From positions 1,054,001-1,118,000 of the forward strand of contig WOAB01000232.1 of assembly GCA_027886185.1 (NCBI GenBank): DNA of 64,000 bases, given 5' to 3'. The position numbers were made by a program, and so were the translations under genes. The DNA comes from Rheum nobile (Eukaryota > Streptophyta > Magnoliopsida > Caryophyllales > Polygonaceae). Below the pieces are notes generated by a model. That model was not told where the DNA came from, ran no database searches, and saw nothing but the letters and a program-made list of their open reading frames with translations. Positions 1 through 11,500 of this stretch are shown one piece after another; positions within the stretch are counted from its first letter, which is position 1, and each line of letters begins with the position of its first letter.

Positions 1-1005
1 GGAGAACACTTGATGCGAGCGAATTCCGGTCACTTGAAGAATCCACCTTTGTTTAAATTAATATTGTCGACTTGTGGTGCACATATTTAAATGATTTAGA
101 AGAGGCTCGAAACCATACAACTGCATCGCGGTTGTTCGTTCATCCATCAACTTTGGTAGGTATTCAGTTTTCACATTGTGATATGCACATGTCATTCAAT
201 GATATTCACTGAATCCTTATTCATTTCTACATAAGCAGGTTGGCCCCCTCTCCAACCCAAACAAAGTTGAATACGACTCCAAGTTCTCCATTTTCAAATA
301 TGGGATGGACGAATTGGTAGCGAGCCTCAACCATACATCTACGGTGGATGTAGATTTGGTAATAACTCATCCAACTATATTTATTTCATATTAGCACTCT
401 TATAAACGATCTATTGATATTCGTCAATTAACATTTTGATGCAATGACAGGTCCTCTTCCCCATTTTGAAACATGGGCATTTTTTCCTGGTTTGTTTCAA
501 CTTCATGCGTTCGAAGATAGAGATTATTGATAATTCCAAAGGTGGCGATGAGGACCCAGTAGCAAAATATGGTGAAACAATGGTCGTACTGGTAATATAT
601 CACTCAAATCAGGGAATGTTGAAATGTTTTATACTATAACTTACATGGATTCGATTTGTTTTTTATGTTTGTCCACAACCCAAGATGTTCTTTGAATATA
701 TGGATTCTTTGAATCTCGGCACAAGATGCAATGGTTTTACCAGAGGTCGTATGTCCATTCTGAAAATGATGTGGCGTGATAGCACAAACAAGGTTGACTG
801 CGGGGTATATGTAATGCGCCATATGGAGACATATTTTGGACAGGGAGTGAACAATTGGCAAACTGGATTTAAGCCTAACTCCAAGAAATGCATGGTTCCA
901 TTGCGCCATATGTATCTCCATGCCCTTATAACGTCTAAGATGAACATTATGAAAGACTTCATCATCGAAGACGCTACACATGTTATGCGGGGGTTCAAAC
1001 CATGA
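1..1005 (+). CDS. Ulp1/SENP-like cysteine protease, C-terminal part (4 exons visible, 5' end missing)
   Basis: Ulp1-family proteases remove SUMO or related modifiers in the nucleus; the copies in plant MULEs have no settled role. Exons inferred from GT/AG borders and a continuous frame: up to 155, 239-358, 451-591 and 685-1005. All junctions are phase 0. The third exon has the catalytic-His region (HGHFFLVCFNF) followed by IEIIDNS, where the acidic residue of the triad is expected. The last exon has the catalytic Cys in VDCGVYVMRHMETYF and ends at TGA 1003-1005. In the first exon the same frame is interrupted by TAA at 54-56, between a segment ending ESTFV and one beginning INIVDLWCTYL, so this copy is probably defective unless an unseen intron removes the stop. 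A Gln codon (CAA) is the likely ancestor. The gene faces the transposase gene tail to tail, about 415 bp away. Confidence 0.8.
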
Positions 1006-1074
1006 TATCATGATGGCAAATCAAATGGCAATGGAGAAGACATATCAGTGGGGCATTTTATTCCACTACTTAGA

Positions 1075-1265
1075 CGTTATTCCACTACTTAGACGGTTTA
1101 TTCCACTACCTAGCAGTGTAGTTTACATTACCAAGTTATTGATATTCACGAATCTTTTATCGGTATGCAAGTTCGTAGTTTTGGTATGCACGATTCATGA
1201 ATTGTATAACGTTATAGTTTGGTATGCAAATTCGTTGTTTTGGTATGCACGATTAAGTAGAAGTT
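1075..1265. repeat. Short tandem repeats between the Ulp1-like and transposase genes
   Basis: Two small arrays lie in the convergent spacer. At about 1058-1117 the phrase TTATTCCACTAC-TAGACG is repeated three times with small changes. At 1159-1257 a 40-bp unit is present twice; each copy holds two GGTATGCA words, giving four GGTATGCA in about 100 bp. The same word recurs at about 2294 and 4280 in the other noncoding parts of the element. Confidence 0.7.
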
Positions 1266-1419
1266 ATGAATGTACAAATTGATTGCCAAAACATACGATT
1301 GAATAACATCAATAAATTCATAAAACAAATGCCCAAATCCCAAATACATGGATATGTCGCTAATGAATATTGTACTAAATATTCTGAATATCAAAACAAT
1401 AATGTCGCATATTAGTAGA

Positions 1420-4202
1420 CTAGACATTTTCTTTGCAATTTCTGCTATCATGTCCGGCATACTTGTTGCACCTTTTGCATTTCGTCATGCCTTTCTGTGC
1501 ATTTTCGTCTACAACCTTCTTTTTCCGAGCTTCGGCTATAGACTTCTCCTTTCCATCTTTGTACCTCTTCCCGGTGCCTTTGTTCTTCGCTTGTGCTGGA
1601 GGTTGAACGTAGACCTCATCCGGCGCACTAATTCCCGCAAAGCTCTCTACCATTGATTCTCGTACTCCTTCTTCCCTGTTTTCAGAGTTATCGTCTGCTT
1701 TGTATTCTGACTTCTTGTTCTTCAATGTTAACAACAAATCATTTATCTTCTCACCGTCTTCCTCCACAAGTCCAACACAAGAATATACCACTGACCATAA
1801 TTCGTTCATCATAGCTTGTTTCTTTTCTATTCTTACACTCTGATCCCATACGTCATTAGGAATACTACTCTTTGTCCTTGTTGCAGCACCTTTTCTCCAT
1901 CTAGCTAGAATCAGTCGTTCAGGAACCTTTTCATAACCATGAGATTTCAAAGAGGTGAAGATATGACGACACGGTAAACCAACTTTGTTGAACATCATGC
2001 AACTGCATGTAGTGATGTCGTGACGTAGTGGATGATCTACTTGAAATAAATCTCCACTGCCATCCTTTACTGTATATGTCAATTGGTCCTCACCTGTGCA
2101 TGAATACCATTTGGTAAAACAACGAATATCAATCATAGCTAACTACATATCTCTTCACCAAATATGAATATCGGTGCATGTACTAGTGTATATCAATGCA
2201 ACACTCATAAGTAAATAAATTGAATAACATGTTTGATATTCATAAATACAGTTATGCAAAAACTCCATGTCGATATTCACAACTTCAAGCATTGGTATGC
2301 ACGATATACACTTTTTAAGAATTCCATAAAAAGCAAATTGTAGTGAATACGGTAACGCAATATCAAATAAAACTATTCCGATGCACACGTACTGCATATC
2401 AATATATGTAAAATGCATATCCCATTCATATAATTGAAAATCAAAACGCAATATTTGAATATCAGACCACATTGTAAATATCGTACATGGTGTCTCATTA
2501 GTGACAGAACAATCGAAACACGCTGCGGTAATCTCTTCTTGAACCTGAGAAAAGATTCTTAGGGTATACACCTCAGAAGCATGCTTCTCAATCAACAATG
2601 GCGTTTTTAATACATGCGTCCGTGTGTCTGATTCGATATCATTCCTCATCTGGTTATAACGTTGGGTTTCCATTGCACTATCAAAGTGCATCAACAGCTC
2701 AACAAGGCTAAAATTCTTGTTTGAATAATTTCCAAAAAAACTATTCTGAGACTCCGATATCGATGTTGTGTGAACCAGACCACCAAGCACAATATCCTTA
2801 AAATACACTGGGATCCAATAGTGTCGTAGATCAAACATATCACCGAACCAAGGTTTCTTATCGAGCTCATACTCAAACACGAATTCTTTCCATCCATCCT
2901 CAAACTCTGAGATTGTATGTGTATCATCCCAAACCAACTTGCCCAACTTCTTTCTGAAATCCTTCAAGTTAATTTTTTTTGCACCAACCTTTTTTCGGCA
3001 CCTTCTCCATGATGTGCCACATATATAAACGATGTCTAGTTTGGGGCAATACATTCTCAATAGCAATCTTCATTGCATGATCCTGGTCTGTCACAAGGAT
3101 CTTTGGTGCATGGCCCATTGCTTTCTGAAAGTGTACGAAAAGCCATTCGTACGATTCCACATCCTCCTTCATGACCAATCCTGTACCGAACGTAAGACTT
3201 TTCTTATGATTATCAACCCCAGTGAATGGTGTGAATACCATATAGTACCTGTATGCATATACATTACAATATTTTGCATATCGAAATATAAGAAATTTTT
3301 AAATCTCAAACTATCTACATAGAGTACCTGTTTGTTCTGTAGGTCGAGTCAAAGGAAACCACATCTCCAAAAGCAGCGTAATTCCGACGTGAGATCGGAT
3401 CTGCCCAGAATAACCTCGCTAACTGTTGTTCATTGTTCACATCATACTCAAAGTAAAAGGCATCGCATTGATCCTTCTTCTTTGCAAACCTATTAATCAC
3501 CATTTGCGCATCAGCAGCTGTGATGTGCGACATCCGATCTCGTTTGAAATTTCGGAAGTCCCTTGACATCGCCCTCATGTTCCCATATCCACCAACCATC
3601 TCTTTTAAGAGATTAAAAGACCTTATTGGCCCCAAGTTCGCCTTTGCACAGCTCATCATAAATTTTTGATGTCCAATGTCCATCTTCCTACTACTTTTGA
3701 GGAAATGCCGTGTTGTATTCGGTATCATATCGTGGTTGTGTTTCTCTGTAAAGTTATCAACAACGTAGGCGATGCCGTCATTACACTTCAGAGAGATTTT
3801 TGCACCACACCCTATCCTGTTAGATGTCGTCTTACGTTTGCCCATACTATTAGCTACATTCTTGAATCCAGCCCTATTGCACACAAAGTATTTGATCTTA
3901 ACAACATCTGAGTGGCTGAACTTGTACGAGGTGCTTGATCTAACATCAAAACCAGTTGTGGATGCATATTCACGATAGAATGCCTCTCCTGCATCCAGGG
4001 AATTGAAGCTTTTTCCAAGCACCGGTTTCATGGAAAGGGGACATAGCGGAACCCAGTGCTTTGTGTTTCTGTCGTCTGGGTCAATAACACACTCTGTGCC
4101 ATACACGAAATCAACCTCTTCTTCGTCTGACAATCCATCATCAGATTTATCAACATCATTGCCTGATGAAGAGGACCGCATATCTACACAATTCAATTGC
4201 AT
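1420..4202 (-). CDS. FAR1-related / MULE transposase (3 exons, one frameshift)
   Basis: Exons 3328-4202, 2487-3248 and 1420-2138, inferred from GT/AG sites and phase. Exon 1 has an acidic N-terminus, then the FAR1 zinc-type DNA-binding domain (from about FNSLDAGEAFYREYA, with CNRAG and a later EKHNHD), and the start of the MULE catalytic domain (VVSFDSTYRTNR). Exon 2 continues it (GLVMKEDVESYEWLF, KILVTDQDHAM, MWHIMEKVPKK). Exon 3 has the SWIM zinc finger (CSCMMFNKVGLPCRHIF) and a C-terminal CxxC zinc knuckle (CKRCNKYAGHDSRNC). MULE transposases cut and paste Mutator-like DNA; domesticated relatives FHY3/FAR1 are transcription factors. An A6 run near 2993-2998 shifts the frame by one base; removing one A makes every exon phase agree. 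So the copy is one indel from intact, or that base is a sequencing error. A further 5' exon may lie at about 4877-5030. Confidence 0.85.
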
Positions 4203-5040
4203 AACTAGTCAGTCTTTATGCATATCAGGATATATACGATATATGCGGCGATGGAAACCCTAAATCCATAAACCTTTACAGGTATGCAAATGATATAGTA
4301 CAATATGCAAAGTTTACGGGTCGTTATGCAGACGGTTAACTTTCCAGAGTTTATGAATATGATTATAACATTGGAATATCATTGAACAGATACTACATAT
4401 CTTTTCACTGTTTATGAATATCAGTATATATATGAACGACCATAATCACGATGATCACGTATATCGGTTATTCAAAAACACTTGAACGATATTCCGATTA
4501 TGTAATCTGATATTCACAGATTTAACAAATATGCAGATTATATATAGCAGTATTCATTTTTCCGTATCCATATCTAGAATATCCACTTTCAATTCTTTGC
4601 ATAGACTGATATGCATAAACGTACACAGAATATGCGCGTGATCTAATAACAGTGACATCAGAAAATGCTTTCGGATTGAATGCATATCAAAGATAAATCA
4701 AAGTCGTCGCAAGGGAAACCCGAATTCTGCTGAATCATCCATTATTGTCAAAATCAGTATTCATAATAGTATCAAGAACTCAACGCTAAACCCTAAAATT
4801 CACAGCAAATACAAATCATTCATAAAATTCACAACGAACGGTTTGAATATCATAGAACAATGGACTAATACGAACTAACCTTCTTCCATGTTCAATTCCG
4901 GCATTTGAGAATGACAATTTCCTCCTTTGTTTATGTTGAAGAAGACCGGCAATGGAGTAGAGGAGGAAGCAGACGTAGAAGACGCAACTACCACCGTTGT
5001 TCAATGAGAAAGATTGCATCTTCTCTCTCCTATTTTAGAT
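4203..5040 (-). promoter_or_regulatory. Upstream region / leader of the transposase gene, rich in TATGCA and GATATTC words
   Basis: No long coding frame. The sequence is unusually dense in GATATTC/GAATATC, TATGCATATC and TATGCA words on both strands. A minus-strand segment at about 4877-5030 ends in AAG followed by GTTAGT, a plausible splice donor, so it may be a 5' leader exon joined to the ATG-containing exon at 4202. That reading is inference. Confidence 0.4.
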
Positions 5041-6229
5041 TTTCCTTTTTTTCTCATCCGTTTTTTTATGGTAACTGATTCTTATGGGCCTTGTATTATG
5101 GAAACCCACCTACCATAAAATCCCTACAACCCCTCAATCCATCCCTCCATTTCCTTTAATCCAACGATCCTCATTTGTGCACTCGTTTCACCGCAAGACT
5201 CATTTTACCTGAGCGCCCCTCTATATATATATGTTTTTGGAACTAATATACAATATTTAGTTTCGATGATCTCCAAATGGTGCTTGTACATTTTTTAACA
5301 ATTGAACTCACTTCAATTCTCCAACACAACATTCCTTATTTTATTTCTTTCAATAAGAAAAACAACATTCGTTATTATTCTTATAAAATTAAAATCCTAA
5401 ATCATTAATTCACTTATTGATTGTTGCCTCACTAAATAGAGTAAATATGTTTTTTTTGTTAAGACTAAGTGTTCATCATTAAATCGAATTTTGATTATTT
5501 AAGTTAATGTTACAACTTTATATGTACTTGCAAATTCCTCTTGTTATATAATATAACGTTTATGGTTCTTAATTTAATTGGTTGGCCAGTTTAATTGTTT
5601 GAAAAAAATAACAGGGACTTGCAAATGGTGTTGATGTTTGACATTTAGTTTGCACTTTACGGATTGTTAATTTTGATTGAATTAGAAAATTATCTTTTTG
5701 ATTTAATTTTTAATAGGTTTTCTAGTTCTGAATAATTCGGATAGAATCGAATATCCGATCAGGATAATATTTTTCAGATATCCGATCAAAACAGACCGAA
5801 TACAGATCAAAATTTTGTGGAATTTTTTAATTATTGAATATCTGACATACCGAACTAGATCGAATGTATCCATTCGTTCACCCCTACCAATAACCTATTT
5901 TCAAAAAAACAAACCTAGCTAGTGCCCGTAATCCATCATGTTGAAATAACAGTCTAATGTAAGTGTAGCTTCACCCACCTATACGAGAAAAGTTGTCCCC
6001 TTGAAAGATAAATAATATACCTACTTTACTCTATCTTCTTAATTACAAGTTACAATTCATTAAATTTCATGTAAAATTAAATAAAGAAATTAATATAAAT
6101 CTATTTGTTAATGTTCGGATAGGCCATGAAGATTACGTCTTAATTTCATACATTAAGTGGAGAAATTTATGAGCTCAAACTATAACTATGTAATTGGCCC
6201 AGGATAACACTTACAGTATAATAATGTAA
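5041..6229. other. AT-rich spacer; one possible decayed hAT-like MITE at about 5715-5885
   Basis: No gene is visible. Around 5880 the string CATTCGTTCACCCCTA looks like the right end of the TAGGGGTG-type hAT MITEs common in plants, and the 150 bp before it has the repeated GAT-CGAAT composition typical of such elements. The left end is too degraded to pair and no target-site duplication was found. Confidence 0.3.
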
Positions 6230-6414
6230 CGTTTTTTCTAGTGTGTATCCATGTGCACACTCTAACAAGCTAAAGTAGAAAATTATCTATAAAATATAAT
6301 CCCTAATAGAGAATGGATAAACCCTTAAGAAAAAAAATTAAACTAGTGGCTAAAAAAATATTGCTAAAAATGAGCTTGTTAGAGTGTGACCATGAGCACA
6401 CACTAGAAAAAATC
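6230..6414. mobile_element. 185-bp Mutator-type MITE with 9-bp target-site duplication
   Basis: The two ends are imperfect inverted repeats of about 40 bp (TTTTTTCTAGTGTGT at the left, reading again on the minus strand from the right, followed by CACTCTAACAAGCT on both arms). The element is flanked by a perfect 9-bp duplication ATAATGTAA at 6221-6229 and 6415-6423. Nine base pairs is the duplication length characteristic of Mutator-like elements. There is no coding capacity. Confidence 0.85.
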
Positions 6415-6724
6415 ATAATGTAATAGTCCCTAACTTCATCCACACCTATATCTTTATATATTCTCATATAAAGTCAACTAGTCAAGTTTCAGTAAACGAA
6501 TCTTTACGATAAAATATATGGTGTAACGTCAACTATTTATATAGAAACAATAGAATGTTAGGAGGTCTATTTTAGTACACTTTCACCCACCCATACCATA
6601 TAAAACCTCATAATCAAGGGTTGACCATTAACTATTGACCGGTCAACGTTAACCAATTTTGTTTGTTTTCTTCTGGAACTTTTTTCCCCAAACGAGTATT
6701 TATTTTCGTGCCAAATGTTCAAAA

Positions 6725-7590
6725 TGAAACCAAAATTTTTCAAACATCAATACATATTGTTCAAACATAACTGCAAAATGTTTAAATTTAAGAAAAATAA
6801 AGTTGAACAATGATACATTATATTTGAACAATTGTCAATAAATATGAGCTTTGCTTTATAAGATAATTCAAACTTGATATAGCTCAAAATTTACAAAACA
6901 TTACACAACTCAAATTGTTCAAGGTCCAATTCGGTATATCTAGTTAAAATAAGAGTTGGAGGTGAATGATTAACTAGAGACAGAGCTAGAGTTGAATGAT
7001 TAGCTAGAGACGGAACTAGATTTATTAGCTTAATCATTTTAAAAGTATAGTTGGTGTTCGGTATTGCAAGCTGAAATGATGAAAATTTTAATTCAGCTTA
7101 TTAATCTTCAACAATCTTGGGGGTCATATTAAAAAATTGACAAAATTAAGCTACATTAATAATTTGCAACAAGCTATTTAAGCTACATTGACATTTTTAT
7201 TGAACATTCATCAAGTAAATTACAAATAAAGTCAGGCTCTGTTAATCTAAAAAATATTCTACCAAACGGAGCCTTAAAACATAACTGCAATCTGCAAATA
7301 GTTCAAACAAAACTACATATTATTCAAACTTAAGAAAACATAGAGTTGAACTATAATTTATTAAATCTGAACATTTGTCTAATAAATTTGAACTTTTATT
7401 TATACGATAATTCAAGCTTAATACAACTAAAGAATTGTTCAAACATAAGTGAAAAATATTCAAACTTAACACAACACAAAAAGTGTACAAATTTACACAA
7501 AGACTATTCAAACTTTAGCAATTTTTCAAATATATTTAACAAGTGTTCAAACGTATATAACAATTATTCAACTTTATATAGATAGTAAAT
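6725..7590. repeat. Diverged duplicated TTCAAAC-rich repeat
   Basis: Sequences at about 6755-6920 and 7280-7460 are diverged copies of each other. They share, in order, AACATAACTGCAA, a TTTAAG-AAA block, AGTTGAAC, TTTGAAC, AATAAAT-TGA and GATAATTCAA. Each is made of a degenerate word TTCAAAC / GTTGAAC spaced roughly every 25-35 bp. The 300 bp between the copies begins GTCCAATTCGGTA and ends TACCAAACGGAGCC, which may be the ends of a separate insertion, but I could not pair a target duplication. Confidence 0.55.
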
Positions 7591-7591
7591 A

Positions 7592-7838
7592 CTCCCTTTC
7601 AGATTTACTTGTCTTTTTATACCATAAATATTGTTCATGAATATTTATCTTTTTACATGATTTGGACAAAATCTTTCAATTTTACTCATTATATTAAATG
7701 AAGAAAGAACCTAAAACTAGACTATTTCAATTTTCAATGTAAGAAAATAAACATTCCATTAGGGGTATTTTAGTACAGTTTTAAACTTTCTTAATGTTGT
7801 ATAACTCTAAAAGGACAAGTAAATCCGAACGAAGGGAG
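7592..7838. mobile_element. Stowaway (Tc1/mariner-type) MITE, 247 bp
   Basis: Terminal inverted repeats CTCCCTT-CAGATTTACTTG at the left and its reverse (CAAGTAAATCCGAACGAAGGGAG) at the right match the classical Stowaway terminus CTCCCTCCGT. The element is bordered by TA at 7590-7591 and 7839-7840, the obligatory mariner target duplication. It has no coding capacity. Confidence 0.9.
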
Positions 7839-7840
7839 TA

Positions 7841-8130
7841 ATAAATAAAAGTGTTTAACATTTAGATACACTTGTTCAACTATATATATATATATATATT
7901 GAAACAATTGTCCAACAAAAAATATGAAAATGTTCAACTTTATATACATAGTAAATATAATTGTTCAACTTTCAATTTTGTTTTGATGAAAACATATAGG
8001 AAAATAAAAATTGTAAAAAAAAAATTGATCCCCCTAAAAAAATATTTCTTTGACATTGTTCAACATTAATAAAAATTCTTTTTAAAAAAATATCGAAAGG
8101 TTTTTGAAAATTTGAATAAAATTAAAAATG
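7841..8130. other. AT-rich low-complexity spacer
   Basis: Contains an (AT)n run at about 7882-7900 and more TTCAAC words like those in the repeat to the left. Nothing genic is visible. Confidence 0.5.
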
Positions 8131-8139
8131 ATAACGTAT

Positions 8140-8495
8140 TTCAAATCCTCCTGGCCCATTATAGTTACCTGAAACGGAAGCCCGATTTTTCATCATTGGG
8201 CTTTCTTCCCTCTTATTTTTCATCAACAAAACTCCTCCTGGCCCTCTTATTTGGGCTTCCGGGCTTTTCCATACAAAATTGGAAACCATTAAATAAAAAA
8301 AGAAAGACCGACCACAAAATCTGGGCGACCACAGAACGACACGTGTCCTGTTTAAGTAATCTACAGATTACGGATAAGCGGGACGACAAGAGCAAAAGAA
8401 CAAGTTTTCTCTGATTATTCTCTCTCTCACTCCCAACTATCAAGTAGCAGCAAACATGGCGACAAGCGCTACCAAATTTCCCAGAACCAGTCCTT

Positions 8496-8528
<33 letters not shown>
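8140..8528 (+). promoter_or_regulatory. Promoter and 5' leader of the HINT3-like gene
   Basis: Several GGCCCA/TGGGCT words (about 8151, 8196, 8250) match the TCP site-II class common in plant housekeeping promoters. A G-box/ABRE-type palindrome ACACGTGTC lies at about 8339-8347. The leader ends in a pure (AG)n microsatellite at 8499-8527 directly before the start codon. The motifs are seen; any effect on transcription is inference. Confidence 0.45.
8499..8527. repeat. (AG)n microsatellite in the 5' leader
   Basis: About 14 uninterrupted AG units end two bases before the ATG at 8529. GA-rich leaders are frequent in plant genes and can bind BPC/GAGA factors. Confidence 0.9.
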
Positions 8529-8529
<1 letters not shown>

Positions 8530-11500
8530 TGGAAGGCGCTTGTCGACGGTTAGCGGTCTTCTCCTCCCACCTCCGCCCTGTCGCCGTCGCCGATTTACAC
8601 TGCGAACGATTCTCCGGGGTCTGCGCTTCTTCTTGCTCGTCTTCGGCGCCAATCGACGAAGACGAGAATCAAACGAGGGTTTCGGAAGAGGAGGATTCCA
8701 ATCTTGAAAAGAGATGTGTGTTTTGTCGGATTATTAGAGGCGAATCTCCTGCTTACAAGGTGAAGCCGATTCTCTTGACTTTTCTCTTATCGCCTCAGTA
8801 AGGGATTTTTTTATTCTTTTGATTAACCTTTTTGTTGTGGATGCGGATTTTTATTGTATTTGTACATTGAATGGAGGTTCCTACTCGAATTGAGAATTGA
8901 AATGTGCAGTCATTGAACTGTACTGTTGTTAATTATATGTGTAAAGTCTATCCATCTATAGATGACTATCGCTATTGGATGTATTATGATGTTTGAAGCA
9001 TTGTGTGGAAATGATGATTGATCATTGTTTAGATATGAGTTCAATAATGCTTATTGCTGATATTTGGACTTGTACTGGTGAGGAGAGACATATATAATGG
9101 CCTAAATTGACCAGACAGAATCTTCTTAATTATGCCATTTAATTGCAATGAATAAGAATACTCCGTGGTTTGTTCACCTATGAAGTTCTAGTTTGAAGAT
9201 AAACTAAGGTTGATGCAAACTTGAAGTAGTCATGGCTAGGAAAGGGGGAAGGAAATGAAGGTGGCCGTCATGCCCAATATTGCATTTAAGTTCTTGAATC
9301 TGTTAAAATGGTTTTGTGGACTTAGTTGAAGGTGTACCTTCAATTGAGAGGTGCATGTTAATTGGATATGATAACATGGTGTTTATCTTAGGTGCAGTGG
9401 CAGATTGGTACTAGTGTGCATAAGTGCAAACTTATTTTGTTTTTTTGTTTGTTTTTGGATTCGTTATCATGATTCTACTTTTGCTTCTGCTACAGATTTA
9501 TGAAGATGAAAAATGCATGTGCATATTGGATAGGAACCCCCTCAGTCGTGGGTAAGGTATTATCAGTTTGCAGTGCATTACTATGTTCATTTTCCAGATA
9601 TTGTTTTCACCCACTTCTTAGTATGATTAAGAAGTTTATTAAGTACTCATCAAGTTTAGAATATGACATACAAGGGTTATCACGTCCTGTATCTTCCCCC
9701 CCCCCCCCATCGCTAATTGTGATTGAAATTGATAATTCGAAATGCCTGCAGTCTATTTTCATGCAATGTTTTTGTGTCTGGAAGATCACTTCTATTTTGG
9801 TGCTTTGTATATGTGCTCAGTCTCACAATATTGCATAAGGACCAGCATGTCATACGTTATGCTCTGCTGAAAATGTCAATATTTTCAGTTTCCCCCAAAA
9901 TGCATTCGAAATGCAGATATGTATTTAAAAGGTCTTCACAATTTCTTCTTTGGAAAAAGAGACGTCCCTTGAAGGACTTAGTATCTAGCAATTTGCTTCA
10001 TGTTTATTTATTTTTTAAACCTACAGGCACTCTCTGCTAATTCCAAAACTACATTGCTGTTCCTTAGTCGCAACACCTCCATCTGTAAGTGATCCTAACT
10101 TATCCAATCAATATATTGAACTTTAACAAGTAGCTGTTTATTAAGTCTGACTCTATTTTTCTTGCTATGCCAGCTAGAAGGTCCTATATTTGCTTTTCAT
10201 TTGTAATTTGTTGCACAGGGAAATGTAGTTGATGAATGATTGACTGCTGTTGTCTAGGCTATCATCCTCTAGCCGATGGGAACGGATGTAGATCTGGGAA
10301 AAATAGATTTGCTAAATATGATGTGCTATCCATACATTTTTTGGTGCTAAGTCTATGTGGTTTACTACAATTCTTGCCTAGATGATTTAGTTGTTCAGTT
10401 TAACACTGTCCTACCAAACAATTTTTTGCCAAAAAACCCACAACTAGAGGCAGATGGTAGAAATTCAAAGTGAATCTCTCAGTTTTGATACTTGATGGTG
10501 AATGGGTGATTTGATGTGGTGTTAAGCATAATGTAATATCTACAGACTTGTTCTGTGAAGATGAACTGGAACATGTATCTGAGAGATTGTTGAGTGTTTC
10601 AAGGATCTGTCCTATGTAGGCTATGGTAGATTATGTAGTTGTAAATTATAGATAATGACATTAGTTCACGTTCTTTACTTGTTTATTAGTCTAGGCTTAT
10701 TTGTGTTTATAGATGCAAGTGTTCATCATTTCATAGTTAACTTGGTAGGGCCACTTGTATGAACTTTATCTGACTTGTGGAATTACATATCTCAAATGTC
10801 CTTGGCCTCAATCTATTTCTCTGGAGTGACAATATATATGAATACTCCTTATAGCAATTTTATGTACGGTCTTCTCTGAAGCAGTTGCTTTTGCAGGTAA
10901 TAGCTGCCATGTGTTCCAAAATACCATTCATTAGCAAAGCAATCATGAAGGCAACAGGATGTGGTATGTTATCAATTTCAAAGATCGCTGTTATTTCAAA
11001 TGCTTTTACTTAATCCATTACTAGTTAATGAGATCACCTGTGGTGCACAATAGGTAGTTGTTATTCTAGGATAGACAATCATCATATCTAGAATGCTCTT
11101 ACCCCTTGAACAAGAAGTGACAATTAGATTCCGTTGATTATCTGAATTGGTTTTCTTTCTTTTGCAGATTCCTTCAACTTATTAGTCAACAATGGGATAG
11201 CTGCTGGGCAAGTCATTTTTCATGTGAGCACTGAATTCTTTTGCACCTTTGCTCTTCTATAACTCTTCTTGGACAAGAATTTTCGCTCTGTATGTTTGCT
11301 AGGATCAGGCCTTTCTATGAGCATCTGTTACCATTTCATTTGATAAAGACTCCGCAACTTCTCTATACACAAGAACCTAATTCTGATTATTTGTGGCTTC
11401 TTTCAGACACATATTCATATAATTCCACGCAAGGCACGGGATTGCCTTTGGGCATCTGAGGTAAGCTGGTTTTTCATGTGCTTAAGCTTTTACACGGCTA

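Larger units (their letters stand above)
1..5040. mobile_element. MULE carrying a Ulp1-like protease gene and a FAR1-type transposase gene (left end outside window)
   Basis: Two convergent genes sit together: the 3' part of a Ulp1/SENP-type cysteine protease gene (+) and a complete FAR1/MULE-type transposase gene (-). Mutator-like elements that carry Ulp1-like genes are known in plants as Kaonashi (KI) elements and are also seen in some VANDAL-type MULEs. The left terminus lies before the window. The right limit is put near 5040, where the TATGCA/GATATTC-rich noncoding sequence stops; I see no terminal inverted repeat there, as is common in non-TIR MULEs. Assigning both genes to one element is inference from their adjacency and shared noncoding motif vocabulary. 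Two unrelated neighbouring genes is the alternative. Confidence 0.7.

Noticed and set aside
9698..9711. Poly-C tract in HINT3 intron 2
   Set aside because: A simple homopolymer in an intron; no structure or motif around it.
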